Source: Trebonia kvetii
GTDB taxonomy: Bacteria > Actinomycetota > Actinomycetes > Streptosporangiales > Streptosporangiaceae
DNA: 64,000 nucleotides
Direction: 5' to 3'
Assembly (NCBI RefSeq): GCF_007827045.1
Contig: NZ_RPFW01000012.1
Location: 1-64,000 of the forward strand
Positions 33,196-41,855 of the stretch are shown in pieces. A program made the translations under genes and the position numbers. The notes below the pieces were generated by a model, which searched no databases, was not told the DNA's origin, and worked only from the letters and a program-made list of their open reading frames with translations. How positions within the stretch are numbered: the stretch's first letter is position 1; the number at the start of each line of letters is the position of its first letter.

Positions 33196-33681
33196 ATGAC
33201 GGCCGGGGAAGCGGCGCGCGAGAGCGTGCCGGAATTCATCGAACGGTTCGCCGCGCTGCTGATCACGGCGGGGTTCCCGCCCATGCCCGCCCGCGTGTTC
33301 GTCGCGCTTATCGTCACGGACTCCGGACGGCTGAGCTCCGTTGAGCTCACCGAACTGCTGCAGATCAGCCCCGCAGCGGTGTCCGGAGCGGTGCGGTACC
33401 TGACCGGACTCGGCCTGGTGAGCAAGGAGCGGGTGCCCGGCAGCAGGCGCGAGTACTACCGGATGCCCGTCGACACCTGGCACCGGGTGATGCAGATGCG
33501 CAACCAGGTACTCAGCCGCTGGACCGAACTGCTGCGCGAAGGCGTGGCCGTCGTCGGCGGTCCCGGCACGGCCGCGGGCCAGCGGATGTCCGAACAGGCC
33601 GAGTTCTTCGACTTCCTGTCCGACGAACTCCGCTCAATGCTCGCGCGCTGGCCCGAGGCGAGTCCCGGTAAAGCCGGCTAG
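33196..33681 (+). CDS. GbsR/MarR family transcriptional regulator
   Basis: A 161-residue winged-helix regulator. FAALLITAGFPPMPARVFVALIV and LSSVELTELLQISPAAVSGAVRYLTGLGLVSKERVPGSR form the DNA-binding domain. YYRMPVDTWHRVMQMRN leads into a C-terminal dimer helix. Its place beside the exporter and the shared operator point to control of that operon, probably relieved by the exported drug. A -10-like TGATAT at 33181 lies close to ATG 33196, so the transcript may be leaderless. Confidence 0.85.
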   Translation: MTAGEAARESVPEFIERFAALLITAGFPPMPARVFVALIVTDSGRLSSVELTELLQISPAAVSGAVRYLTGLGLVSKERVPGSRREYYRMPVDTWHRVMQMRNQVLSRWTELLREGVAVVGGPGTAAGQRMSEQAEFFDFLSDELRSMLARWPEASPGKAG

Positions 33682-33778
33682 AGCCTGGCCGAACGGCCGC
33701 GCCCCGCCCCTCGCTGTTTCCGGCACAGTTGCGCCGCCGTAAGTTGTGTCCTGAGCGCAATTGCTCAGGTTTCAGTGA

Positions 33779-34160
33779 ATGGGGAATCCTGTCCGGGTGA
33801 TCGGTCCCCGTGGTCCCATGCCGCTGCGGCGGATGACGGCCCACTGGGTTGTCCTCGCGGCGGCCGCGCTGACCACGCTCGTCGCGGCGGCGGTCGCCGC
33901 GGCCCTGGCCGTCTTCGCCGGCCAGGCGCTGCCGCGGGCGGTCACGCACGACCTGTCCGCGGCCTCTGGCACCGCGCTCGCCGCGACCGGGCCTGCGCCA
34001 AGGACACGCCGCTCTCAGCACCGGCCTGCCCGGTGTGCTGACCGGGACCGCGCAGAACCTGGCGGTCGCCAGGTCGCTGCTCGTGCTCACCGGCGCGCGC
34101 CCGGGCGAGCTTGGATGCGGGCCGGTTGTCTTCGCCCCCGCCTACTCCGGGCAAGCCTGA
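33779..34160 (+). pseudogene. Remnant of an FtsX-like ABC permease
   Basis: The frame from ATG 33779 encodes RVIGPRGPMPLRRMTAHW and a membrane helix (VVLAAAALTTLVAAAVAAALAVFAG), then ALPRAVTHDLSAASGTALAATG, the usual N-terminus of large actinobacterial FtsX-like permeases of about 1000 residues. After about 60 codons it shifts; a second frame gives TGLPGVLTGTAQNLAVARSLLVLTG before a stop. Nothing else of the gene remains. It is a decayed stub. Confidence 0.5.
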
Positions 34161-34177
34161 CGCAGCCGCCCGCCAGG

Positions 34178-35077
34178 TCACACGACGACGGTGCCCGCGG
34201 TGGCCGTGTGGCTGGCGTACAGCTCGGTGAGCTGCTTGGTAACCGGCCCGATGCTGCCGGAGCCGATCGTCCGGCCGTCGACGGCGACCACTGGGGCAAG
34301 CCCGCCCATGGTGCCGGTCACGAACACCTCCGCGGCGTTGTAGAGCTGCGGGAGCGTGTAGTCGTCTTCCCAGAACCCGATGCCCGCCTCGGACGCAAGC
34401 CGGAGCACGGTCGCGCGGGTGATTCCCTCCGGGCACGCGACGGTCGTCGGCGTCTGCAACGATCCCTCGTCGACCATGAAGATGTGCGTGGCATTGGTCT
34501 CGGCGATGAAGCCGCGGTTATCGAGCATCACCGCGTCGTCCGCCCCCGCGACGTTGGCCTCGATCTTGGCGAGGATCGAGGTCAGCAGGTTGTTGTGGTG
34601 GATCTTCGGGTCCAGGCTGTCCGGCGCGGACCGTCGCACGCTGGAGGTGATCAGCCTGATACCGGACTTGTCGTAGACCGGGTCCTTGTGCTCGGCCAGC
34701 ACGATCAGCGTCGGGCCCGACTGGTTCAGCCGGGGGTCCATGCCCGAGGTGATCTTGACGCCGCGGGTCAGCGTGAGCCTGATGTGCACCCCGTCGACCA
34801 TTTCGTTGGCGGCCAGGGTCCGCCGGATCTGCTCGGTGATCTCCGCATCAGAGGGCACGGACGAAAAGGCGAGCGCGTGCGCCGAGCGGCGCAGCCGCGC
34901 GAGGTGCTCATCAAGCGCGAAGATACGGCCGCCGGTGAGGCGCAGCCCCTCCCACACCGCGTCCCCGCCCTGCACCACCGAGTCGAACGGGCTTACCCCG
35001 GCCTGGTCCCGGTGGGTAAGCGTGCCGCCCACGTTGACGATGAGGTCGCGGTTGCGCTCGTCGAACTGCTGCAGCAA
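34178..35077 (-). CDS. Class IV aminotransferase (PLP; BCAT/DAAT-like)
   Basis: A 299-residue PLP enzyme of fold type IV. GDAVWEGLRLTGGRIFALDEHLARL marks the N-terminal region, the Schiff-base Lys is in LDPKIHHNNLLTSILAK, and the phosphate site includes ETNATHIFMV and ACPEGITRATVL. C-terminal FVTGTMGGLAPVVAVDGRTI is standard. Substrates could be branched-chain or D-amino acids. It follows the sulfotransferase-like gene by 17 bases on the same strand, and the pair recurs in other bacteria, so they likely act in one pathway. Confidence 0.88.
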   Translation of the reverse strand: MLQQFDERNRDLIVNVGGTLTHRDQAGVSPFDSVVQGGDAVWEGLRLTGGRIFALDEHLARLRRSAHALAFSSVPSDAEITEQIRRTLAANEMVDGVHIRLTLTRGVKITSGMDPRLNQSGPTLIVLAEHKDPVYDKSGIRLITSSVRRSAPDSLDPKIHHNNLLTSILAKIEANVAGADDAVMLDNRGFIAETNATHIFMVDEGSLQTPTTVACPEGITRATVLRLASEAGIGFWEDDYTLPQLYNAAEVFVTGTMGGLAPVVAVDGRTIGSGSIGPVTKQLTELYASHTATAGTVVV

Positions 35078-35094
35078 GGTGGCGCTCCCAAGAG

Positions 35095-35835
35095 TCAGCC
35101 CAACCCGTTCGGGATATCGATCTTGATCTTATTTTCGCTGAGCCGCTCGTAGTACGGCAGGCACTGCGCGAGCAGCGGCTCGAGCGCGGGGTCGAGCGCG
35201 GGCCGGGTCCGCGACGGAGCGGGCGCGGTGAACCCGGTCGACCGCCACACGCTGTCGTACCAGTACGGAGCCCACACGCCGTCGCTGTCGCGCGGCCCGG
35301 CCGGCCAGGACAGCATCGCCTGCGAGAACGGCACGCCGAGCGCCGCGCACAAGGCGCGGAGTCCGGCCTCGGGCGCGGCGAGCAGATCAGTGGAGTCGAT
35401 GACCGGGCCACCGAACTCCTCGAACAGCCAGGCCTGCTGCCGCAGCCCCAGGTCGTCGAGGGTGGGCGTGGCACGGACCTTCGCGTAGGAGGCGAGCAGC
35501 GAGCGCGGGTCCCTGATCAGGAACGCATGACGGAACGGCGCGAACGCCGCCAGGTCCACCGCGGGCAGCACGTGGTGCGTCATGTGCTTGGCGTAGCTGA
35601 CCGTCACGCCGTCCGGCAGCGGATCTGTCGCCAGGCCGTGCAGCACCACTTCCCACGACGGGGACTGGCTGGCGATCACCTCGTCCCTGCCCGGGTGGTC
35701 GAGCCCGGGCAGAGACGATAGGTAGAAGGAGTAAAGCGGCTCGTCGATGACGACCGTGTCCGGCCGGTTCTCCCACGAGCGCATCAGCGCCGTGGACACC
35801 GTGCGCGGACCCGACCACATCGCGATCCGCGCCAC
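35095..35835 (-). CDS. Sulfotransferase-like protein
   Basis: A 246-residue P-loop protein. WSGPRTVSTALMRSWENR matches the 5'-phosphosulfate loop of PAPS sulfotransferases and HAFLIRDPRSLLASYAKVR the 3'-phosphate motif. Such proteins transfer sulfate from PAPS, but members of this group next to class IV aminotransferases have no proven activity. It is the middle gene of a minus-strand run: mycothiol dehydrogenase, this gene, aminotransferase. Spacing of 8 bp to the upstream stop suggests one operon. Confidence 0.78.
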   Translation of the reverse strand: MARIAMWSGPRTVSTALMRSWENRPDTVVIDEPLYSFYLSSLPGLDHPGRDEVIASQSPSWEVVLHGLATDPLPDGVTVSYAKHMTHHVLPAVDLAAFAPFRHAFLIRDPRSLLASYAKVRATPTLDDLGLRQQAWLFEEFGGPVIDSTDLLAAPEAGLRALCAALGVPFSQAMLSWPAGPRDSDGVWAPYWYDSVWRSTGFTAPAPSRTRPALDPALEPLLAQCLPYYERLSENKIKIDIPNGLG

Positions 35836-35843
35836 CTCAGCGG

Positions 35844-36929
35844 TCAGAAGACCACCACGCTGCGCAGCACCTCGCCGTGCTCCATCTTCTCGAACGCGGC
35901 CTCCACGTCGCCGAGCCCGATCGTCTCAGAGACAAACTTCTCCAGCGGCAGCCGCCCGTCCAGGTGCAGGTCGACGAGCATCGGGAAGTCCCGGCTTGGC
36001 AGGCAGTCGCCGTACCAGGAGGACTTGAGCGAGCCGCCCCTGCCGAACACCTCGAGCAGCGGCAGGTCAAGTTGCATCTCCGGCGTCGGCACGCCGACCA
36101 GGACCACGGTGCCTGCCAGGTCGCGGGCGAAGAATGCCTGCTTGTAGGTCTCCGGGCGGCCGATCGCCTCAACCACGACGTCGGCGCCGAAACCGCCGGT
36201 CAGCTCCCTGATCCCCTCCACCGCGTCCGCAGTGCGCGAGTTGATCGTGTGCGTCGCGCCGAACTCGCGCGCCCACTCAAGCTTCCTGTCGTCCACGTCC
36301 ACCGCAATGATCGTCTTCGCGCCCGCCAGCCGAGCGCCGAGCACCGCACCGTCGCCCACGCCGCCGCAGCCGATCACGGCGACCGTGTCCCCCCGGCCGA
36401 CCCCGCCGGTGTTGATCGCCGCGCCGATGCCGGCCATCACGCCGCAGCCAAGCAGGCCCGCGGTCGCCGGCGCGATCGCCGGGTTGACCTTCGTGCACTG
36501 CCCGGCGGCGACCAGCGTCTTCTCAGCGAACGCGCCGATGCCGAGCGCGGGCGACAGCGTGGTGCCGTCGGCAAGCGTCATCTTCTGCGTCGCATTGTGC
36601 GTCGCGAAGCAATACCAGGGGCGGCCCCGCTTGCAGGCGCGGCACTGCCCGCACACCGCACGCCAGTTGAGGATCACGAAGTCCCCCGGCGCCACGTCGG
36701 TCACGTTGTCGCCGACCGCCTCGACCACGCCGGCTGCCTCGTGCCCGAGCAGGTACGGGAAGTCGTCGCCGATGCCGCCCATCTTGTAATGCAGGTCAGT
36801 GTGGCAGACGCCGCACGCCTGAATCCTGACGAGTGCCTCCCCCGGGCCTGGGTCCGGCACCAGCACCTCGGTCACCTCGACCGGCTGGCCCTTGCCGCGG
36901 GACACCACACCCTGCACACTGCTCGCCAT
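35844..36929 (-). CDS. mscR: S-(hydroxymethyl)mycothiol dehydrogenase
   Basis: A 361-residue zinc alcohol dehydrogenase. Catalytic zinc ligands are in ACGVCHTDLHY and GHEAAG, the structural zinc in CGQCRACKRGRPWYC, and the NAD site in IGCGGVGDGAVLGARLAGA. The NAD/mycothiol-dependent formaldehyde dehydrogenase pattern (FATHNATQKMTLADGT, GIGAFAEKTLVAAGQCTKV) is strong. It oxidises the formaldehyde-mycothiol adduct, releasing formate, in the cytoplasm, and is found only in mycothiol-making actinobacteria. It heads an operon with the sulfotransferase-like and aminotransferase genes. Confidence 0.93.
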   Translation of the reverse strand: MASSVQGVVSRGKGQPVEVTEVLVPDPGPGEALVRIQACGVCHTDLHYKMGGIGDDFPYLLGHEAAGVVEAVGDNVTDVAPGDFVILNWRAVCGQCRACKRGRPWYCFATHNATQKMTLADGTTLSPALGIGAFAEKTLVAAGQCTKVNPAIAPATAGLLGCGVMAGIGAAINTGGVGRGDTVAVIGCGGVGDGAVLGARLAGAKTIIAVDVDDRKLEWAREFGATHTINSRTADAVEGIRELTGGFGADVVVEAIGRPETYKQAFFARDLAGTVVLVGVPTPEMQLDLPLLEVFGRGGSLKSSWYGDCLPSRDFPMLVDLHLDGRLPLEKFVSETIGLGDVEAAFEKMEHGEVLRSVVVF

Positions 36930-36966
36930 CCGGGGTTCCTCTCCTGTCGCGACTCCGATGTTCTTT

Positions 36967-38202
36967 CTACAGCGTGGCGGCGCGGCCGCGCCAGGACACG
37001 GCGCGGCCCGAGTAATGGCGGCGCGCGGAGTCGGCGGTCATCGCGGCGTAGAGCACCGCGATCAGCGGTAGCCCAGGGGCGCGCAGCGCGGACAGCCGGT
37101 AGAAGCGGAGCATCGGCACGTAGCTCAGCGTCATGAAGACCCAGCCGTCAAGGCCGGCGACCCCGGCGATCCCGGTGGCTGGCCCGCCGTGCCCGACGGC
37201 GCTGGCGATTATCGCGCCGATCAGCCCGGCAGGCGGCGCCACGTAGAGCAGCAGCAGGCCGACGATGGTGCCGGCGAGCAGCAGCGGGTTGTACCGCAAC
37301 TGCACGTAGGCGGACCTGGCGATCATGTGCCAGAGGCTGGCCAGGCTCGGATAGGGGCGCGTCGAGCGCACCTCGGTGGCGAAGCCGAGCCAGATGCGGT
37401 TGCCGTGCCGCTTCAGCAGGGTGCCGAGCGCCACGTCGTCGATGAGCGCTCCCCTGATCGGCTCGAGACCGCCCGCCGCCTCCAGGGCGGGGCGCCTGAT
37501 CAGCATGCAGCCGCCCGCCGCGGCCGCGACCCGGCTCTTCGGGTCGTTGACCTTGCGGAACGGGTAGAGCTGGGCGAAAAAGTAGACGAACGCGGGCACG
37601 ATTACCCGCTCCCATGCGGTCTGCGCGCGCAGCATTGCCATCTGGGAGACCATGGCGCGGTCGCCGTCTTCCGCGCTCGCCACCAGGTCGCGCAGCACGC
37701 CTGGCGCCCACGCGATGTCGGCGTCCGTGAACAGCACATAGTCCGGTTCCTGCCCGATCGGCGCCACCGCGACGAGGGCCGCAAGCCCCTGCGCCATCGC
37801 CCAGACCTTGCCCGCCCAGCCGTCAGGGCGCGGCTTGCCAGGCACGACGGTCAGCGGTGCGCCGCCGTCCCGCGCCGCCTTCTCACCGAGTTCGGCCGCC
37901 AGCGCGCCGGTCCCGTCGTCGCTGTTGTCGTCGACGAGGAAGACACGGAACTCGCCCGGGTACTCCTGGGCGAGCAGCGCGGGCAGCGTGCCGGGGATTG
38001 CGTCCGCCTCGTTCCGCGCCGGGACCACGGCGGCAACCGACGGCCAGCGCCGCGGTTCCGGGTCGGCCAGGTCGGCCGGGTCAGCCGGGTCGGCCGACGC
38101 CACGGGCAGCCGCTGGTCCGTCAGCCAGAAGCCGCCGTGCGCCGCCACCAGGTAGAGCCAGGCGACGGCGCTGATGACGCAAGCGATTGCAAGTCCGAGC
38201 AT
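36967..38202 (-). CDS. hpnB: HpnB-type glycosyltransferase, family 2
   Basis: A 411-residue membrane glycosyltransferase. MLGLAIACVISAVAWLYLVAA is a first membrane helix. The GT-A core follows: VVPARNEADAIPGTLPALL, FLVDDNSDDGTG, FTDADIAW (DxD) and ALIDDVALGTLLKRHG. Four C-terminal membrane helices complete the hopene-associated HpnB pattern. HpnB enzymes are linked to hopanoid modification, although no other hpn gene is in the window. ATG 38202 is chosen because upstream codons are not membrane-like. Confidence 0.85.
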   Translation of the reverse strand: MLGLAIACVISAVAWLYLVAAHGGFWLTDQRLPVASADPADPADLADPEPRRWPSVAAVVPARNEADAIPGTLPALLAQEYPGEFRVFLVDDNSDDGTGALAAELGEKAARDGGAPLTVVPGKPRPDGWAGKVWAMAQGLAALVAVAPIGQEPDYVLFTDADIAWAPGVLRDLVASAEDGDRAMVSQMAMLRAQTAWERVIVPAFVYFFAQLYPFRKVNDPKSRVAAAAGGCMLIRRPALEAAGGLEPIRGALIDDVALGTLLKRHGNRIWLGFATEVRSTRPYPSLASLWHMIARSAYVQLRYNPLLLAGTIVGLLLLYVAPPAGLIGAIIASAVGHGGPATGIAGVAGLDGWVFMTLSYVPMLRFYRLSALRAPGLPLIAVLYAAMTADSARRHYSGRAVSWRGRAATL

Positions 38203-38329
38203 TTCAGAAGCTTGGCATATCCCGGGCACCGCACGGACCCGCGGCATGCGACTGGCCCCGGAACAGCGCGCCGTTCCGGAGCCAGCCGAACTCGTTCTGC
38301 ATGCTGATTGGTTGTCGCGGTACCCGCGG

Positions 38330-38554
38330 TTACCAGTTCGCGCCACCGGTCACCGGGCGGACCGGACGACGGCCGCGCGCCTGACGCTGGACCGTCGCCT
38401 CGCGGCGCTGCCGGACGATGTAAGCGGGAACGGTGCGGGTCTCGTGCTTGTCGTGCCAATCCTGGCGGCGCAGCACCATCCACAGCGGGATGCCGGCCAT
38501 GAGGCCGAACGCGAGCACCATCAGCGGAATGTTCATCCACAGGACAGCGGACAT
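38330..38554 (-). CDS. Small membrane protein (74 aa)
   Basis: ATG 38554 follows GGGAGG at a good distance. One transmembrane helix (VLWMNIPLMVLAFGLMAGIPLWMVL) is followed by a basic tail, RRQDWHDKHETRTVP. It is the common actinobacterial type of small single-helix protein of unknown role. The gene is upstream of hpnB on the same strand, with 127 bp between. Confidence 0.65.
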   Translation of the reverse strand: MSAVLWMNIPLMVLAFGLMAGIPLWMVLRRQDWHDKHETRTVPAYIVRQRREATVQRQARGRRPVRPVTGGANW

Positions 38555-38744
38555 TGTTACCTCCCTCGACCCGCCACCTTGTCGCAGGTCTTTCGTTGTC
38601 ACACTGCCTAGATTGCCCGCGGGATTTCCGTGAACGCGGAGATCGCCCTCTGCCGTGACTCTGCATATCCGGCGTCCCTAGGAAGGGTCTCAGCATCGGG
38701 CGACACCGGAATAAAGGTAAAGATCCGGGTAAGCGAGAGCCGGT

Positions 38745-39983
38745 CTACGCGGGTACCGCCAGGTGGTCCGCCAAGTGGCCGGTCACCTCGCGGGCGTCGT
38801 CCTCGATGCCGTAGATGAACGTGGACTTGCGCCGCCGCAGCACGGGAAGGCCGAGCGCGTACAGGCCGGGACTGCTCGTCACGCCGCCGTCGTGGCGCAG
38901 CCGGCCCTTCTCGTCGACGACCGGCACGTCAAGCCAGCCGTACTCGGGACGGAAGCCCGTCGCAAAGATGACCGTCTTGATCTCACCGCTCGTCAGGTCG
39001 AGCTGCAGGCGCGGCGAGCGCGGCACGGCGGTCGGCTCGAAGCGCTCGGGCGGCGCGAACTCCCCGTCGCGCCCGCTGGTCAGCGCCCACTCGTCAAACG
39101 TGTCGAGCAGGCGGTTCATCTTGAGGTCCGCGAGCGAGAACACGTTGCGCATGCCGCCGGAGAACAGGGCACGGCCGTCACGGACCGCCGCCCAGCGGCC
39201 GACGAACTCCACGCCAAGCGCGGCAAGCGCGTTCAGGTCGAGCGTTGACCGCTCCGGCGTCCCCACCAGCTGCGGCGACGGCAGGCTGCGCGCCCTGGTC
39301 AGGTCGTCGACCTCATCGTGCCGCTGGTCCCAGACGCCGGAGGCGTCCATCCACCACAGCACGTCCCTGCCGCGGTAGACGCGCGGCAGCCGCACGTGCT
39401 CCCCCACCGCGAGGGTCACCGGGCGCCCTGAGCGCGCGATCTCCGCCGCCAGCTGGACGCCGGTCGCCGATGCCCCGACGATGAGCACGCGGCCCTCGGG
39501 AAGCTTGGCGGGATCGCGGTAGTCGAACGGCGTCACCTGCTCGACGCCGGCGGGCAGCGCACCGCTGAAAGCCGGCACGGTCGGGCGGTTGCAGGCGCCG
39601 CTCGCGATGACCACCGCACGGCACTCGAATTCCCCGTGACTCGTCGCCACGACGTAGCCGTCGCCCGCGGTCCGCACCGACGTCACGGTGACGCCGGTCC
39701 GGACCGGGGCGCCAGACAACTGGGCGGAGCGCTCGATGAACTCCGTCACCTCGCCCATGGTCATGTAGCCGTCCGGGTCCGCGCCGTCGTAGCTCAGGCC
39801 GGGCAGGCGGCTCTGCCAGTTCGGGGTGAGCAGTCGCAGCGAGTCCCAGCGTTCGCGCCGCCAGGAGTTCGCCACCTCCCCGCGCTCCAGCACGACATGA
39901 TCGATCGACCGGTCGCTAAGGAAGTGGCTCGCCGCGAGGCCCGCGTGCCCCGCGCCGATGACGACCGTGGTAATGCGCTCGAT
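38745..39983 (-). CDS. Flavin-containing monooxygenase-like oxidoreductase with non-canonical start
   Basis: An NAD(P)/FAD enzyme of about 412 residues. The FAD site VVIGAGHAGLAASHFLS is encoded at the very start, the second dinucleotide site is VLIVGASATGVQLAAEIARSG, and VIFATGFRPEYGWLDVPVV is the C-terminal FAD motif. The first ATG/GTG/TTG in frame is GTG 39893, which lies after the FAD loop and would give a dead protein. ATC 39983 (AGGGG 7 bases upstream) or ATT 39974 must start translation unless a base is wrong. It lies 11 bases after the OsmC stop, so it is in its operon. Confidence 0.72.
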   Translation of the reverse strand: MERITTVVIGAGHAGLAASHFLSDRSIDHVVLERGEVANSWRRERWDSLRLLTPNWQSRLPGLSYDGADPDGYMTMGEVTEFIERSAQLSGAPVRTGVTVTSVRTAGDGYVVATSHGEFECRAVVIASGACNRPTVPAFSGALPAGVEQVTPFDYRDPAKLPEGRVLIVGASATGVQLAAEIARSGRPVTLAVGEHVRLPRVYRGRDVLWWMDASGVWDQRHDEVDDLTRARSLPSPQLVGTPERSTLDLNALAALGVEFVGRWAAVRDGRALFSGGMRNVFSLADLKMNRLLDTFDEWALTSGRDGEFAPPERFEPTAVPRSPRLQLDLTSGEIKTVIFATGFRPEYGWLDVPVVDEKGRLRHDGGVTSSPGLYALGLPVLRRRKSTFIYGIEDDAREVTGHLADHLAVPA

Positions 39984-39994
39984 GACAGGACCCC

Positions 39995-40546
39995 TCAGGC
40001 GACTTCGACGGTGACGTCCGTCGGGTTGGTGAGCGCGTCGAACACGGCCGACCGCTTCTGCGACTGGGCCACCAGCGCCTCGATCTCCTCGCGCGACGCG
40101 TCCGCGTCGATGTGGAAGGTGACCTTGACGTCGTTGAAGCCGTTGCGGACGTCGGTGTCGGCGCCCAGGATGCCGCGGACGTCGTGGTGGCCCTCCACGG
40201 TGGCCTCGACGGAGTTCAGCTGGATGCCGCGGTTCTGCGCCACGGACGCCACGCCGGCGGACAGGCAGCTCGCCAGGCCGACCAGGAGGTACTCGATCGG
40301 CGTGATGCCGTTGTCGGTGGCGGCGAACTCCGCGGGGTGGTCGGCCTGAAACGCCGACTCCTCCCTGTGCGCCCGCTCCTCACCGAGGCCGTAGAAGCTC
40401 TGCACCTTGATCTCGCTGTGCACGCCGGTCTGCCACTTGGCGGATGCTCGCCAGGTGAACTGGGCGGCCTCGGGGGCGCCCTTCAGCACTTCGCGCGCGT
40501 CGAGCAGCGCCTGCACGTTGACGCCGTTGTCGGCAACCGTGGTCAT
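39995..40546 (-). CDS. OsmC family peroxide-reducing protein
   Basis: A 183-residue OsmC-like protein. ITPIEYLLVGLASCLSAGVASVAQNRGI carries the redox Cys region, and VEGHHDVRGILG and VTFHIDADASREEI are typical. The first Cys is found in SC; the partner Cys of classic OsmC is not obvious, as is common in the YhfA/OsmC-like branch. It detoxifies organic hydroperoxides or binds small electrophiles. ATG 40546 has AGGGGAA upstream. It is first in an operon with the flavin monooxygenase and divergent from metX. Confidence 0.85.
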   Translation of the reverse strand: MTTVADNGVNVQALLDAREVLKGAPEAAQFTWRASAKWQTGVHSEIKVQSFYGLGEERAHREESAFQADHPAEFAATDNGITPIEYLLVGLASCLSAGVASVAQNRGIQLNSVEATVEGHHDVRGILGADTDVRNGFNDVKVTFHIDADASREEIEALVAQSQKRSAVFDALTNPTDVTVEVA

Positions 40547-40586
40547 AACGAGTGTTCCCCTCCGATTTGATTCCCTATGGATCTGA

Positions 40587-40618
40587 TTGACAATACACCT
40601 GGTCGGGGGAGCTACCAT
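40587..40618 (+). promoter_or_regulatory. Candidate promoter of metX (leaderless)
   Basis: TTGACA (40587-40592) and TACCAT (40613-40618) lie 20 bases apart, longer than ideal. Transcription would start at about ATG 40625. On the other strand TTGTCA at the same place could be the -35 of osmC. Confidence 0.35.
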
Positions 40619-40624
40619 AGCCCC

Positions 40625-41836
40625 ATGTCGGAGGCAGCATCGTCGCTCGCGGCCGGGTCGGTCGGCACTGTCGAAACTCAGTACCTCGACCTGCCGGAGC
40701 CGGTCCGGCTTGACTGCGGGCTAAAGCTGCACCCGGTTCGCATCGCATACGAAACCTACGGCACATTGTCACCCCGGCGCGACAATGTGATCCTGGTCTG
40801 CCACGCCCTCAGCGGCGACGCCCACGCGGCCGGATTCGCGAAGACGCCGCCCGAGGAGGGCACGAGGGACGGGTTCGGCGCCGAGGACCGCGACGGCACG
40901 GCCCGTAAGGGGCTCGGCTGGTGGGACGGCATGATCGGCCCGGGCAAGGCGTTCGACACCGACCGGTTCTACGTGATCTCCACGAACCTGCTCGGCGGCT
41001 GCCGCGGCACCACGGGGCCGTCATCCACGGACCCGGCGACTGGCAGGCCGTACGGCTCGGACTTTCCCGTGATCACCGTCGCCGACATGGTGCGCACCGA
41101 GCGCGCCTTCCTCGACGTGCTCGGCATCGAGCGGCTCGCGGCCGTGGCCGGCGGCTCGCTCGGCGGCATGCAGGCGCTTGAGTGGGCGGTGTCCTACCCC
41201 TGTCAGGTCGACGCCATCATCCCGATCGCGAGCACGCACGCGCTGCACCCGCAGGGCGTCGCGTGGAACGCGATCGCGCGCGAGGCGATCCTGCGCGACC
41301 CGGACTGGCAGGACGGCCACTACTACGGCACAGGGCGCAAACCGGACGCCGGCATGGGCGTGGGCCGGATGGTCGGTCACATCACGTACCTGTCAGCTCA
41401 GGCGCTGGACGAGAAGTTCGGCCGCCGCCTTCAGTTCGCCGACGACCTCCGGTACACGATCACCGAGCCCGAGTTCGAGGTCGAAAGCTACCTGCGGCAC
41501 CAGGCCGAGTCGTTCGTCAAGCGGTTCGACGCCAACACCTATCTCTATACGTCGCGCGCGCTGACCTACTTCGACCTCGCGCGGCAGCACGGCGGATCGC
41601 TCGGCACGGCGCTGCGCGACGTGTCTGCGCGGACCCTGCTCATCGCGTTCAGTTCCGACTGGCTGTACCCGCCGTCGGCGTCGCGGGACATCGCCGCCGC
41701 GCTTGACGCGCTCGGCAAGCCGGTCGAATGCCACGTGATCGAGGCGCCTTACGGACACGACTGCTTCCTGCTTGAGGAGGCACGGCAGACCCCCATCATC
41801 CGGCGCTTCCTCGCCGCGGGCCCGGCCGCCGGCTGA
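40625..41836 (+). CDS. metX: Homoserine O-acetyltransferase
   Basis: A 403-residue alpha/beta hydrolase-fold acyltransferase. The nucleophile elbow is AVAGGSLGGMQALEW, the acid lies in LIAFSSDWLYPP and the His in APYGHDCFLLE. CRGTTGPSSTDPATGRPYGSDFP and HALSGDAHAAG are MetX signatures. It acetylates homoserine from acetyl-CoA in methionine synthesis. ATG 40625 is chosen; the upstream 16 codons overlap the promoter. metY follows after 19 bases and uses its product, O-acetylhomoserine. Confidence 0.93.
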   Translation: MSEAASSLAAGSVGTVETQYLDLPEPVRLDCGLKLHPVRIAYETYGTLSPRRDNVILVCHALSGDAHAAGFAKTPPEEGTRDGFGAEDRDGTARKGLGWWDGMIGPGKAFDTDRFYVISTNLLGGCRGTTGPSSTDPATGRPYGSDFPVITVADMVRTERAFLDVLGIERLAAVAGGSLGGMQALEWAVSYPCQVDAIIPIASTHALHPQGVAWNAIAREAILRDPDWQDGHYYGTGRKPDAGMGVGRMVGHITYLSAQALDEKFGRRLQFADDLRYTITEPEFEVESYLRHQAESFVKRFDANTYLYTSRALTYFDLARQHGGSLGTALRDVSARTLLIAFSSDWLYPPSASRDIAAALDALGKPVECHVIEAPYGHDCFLLEEARQTPIIRRFLAAGPAAG

Positions 41837-41855
41837 CATCGGGGAAGATGGAAAC

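Noticed and set aside
33779..35152. 457-codon frame taken as one gene
   Set aside because: Only the first 60 codons look like protein; the rest is antisense to the aminotransferase gene.
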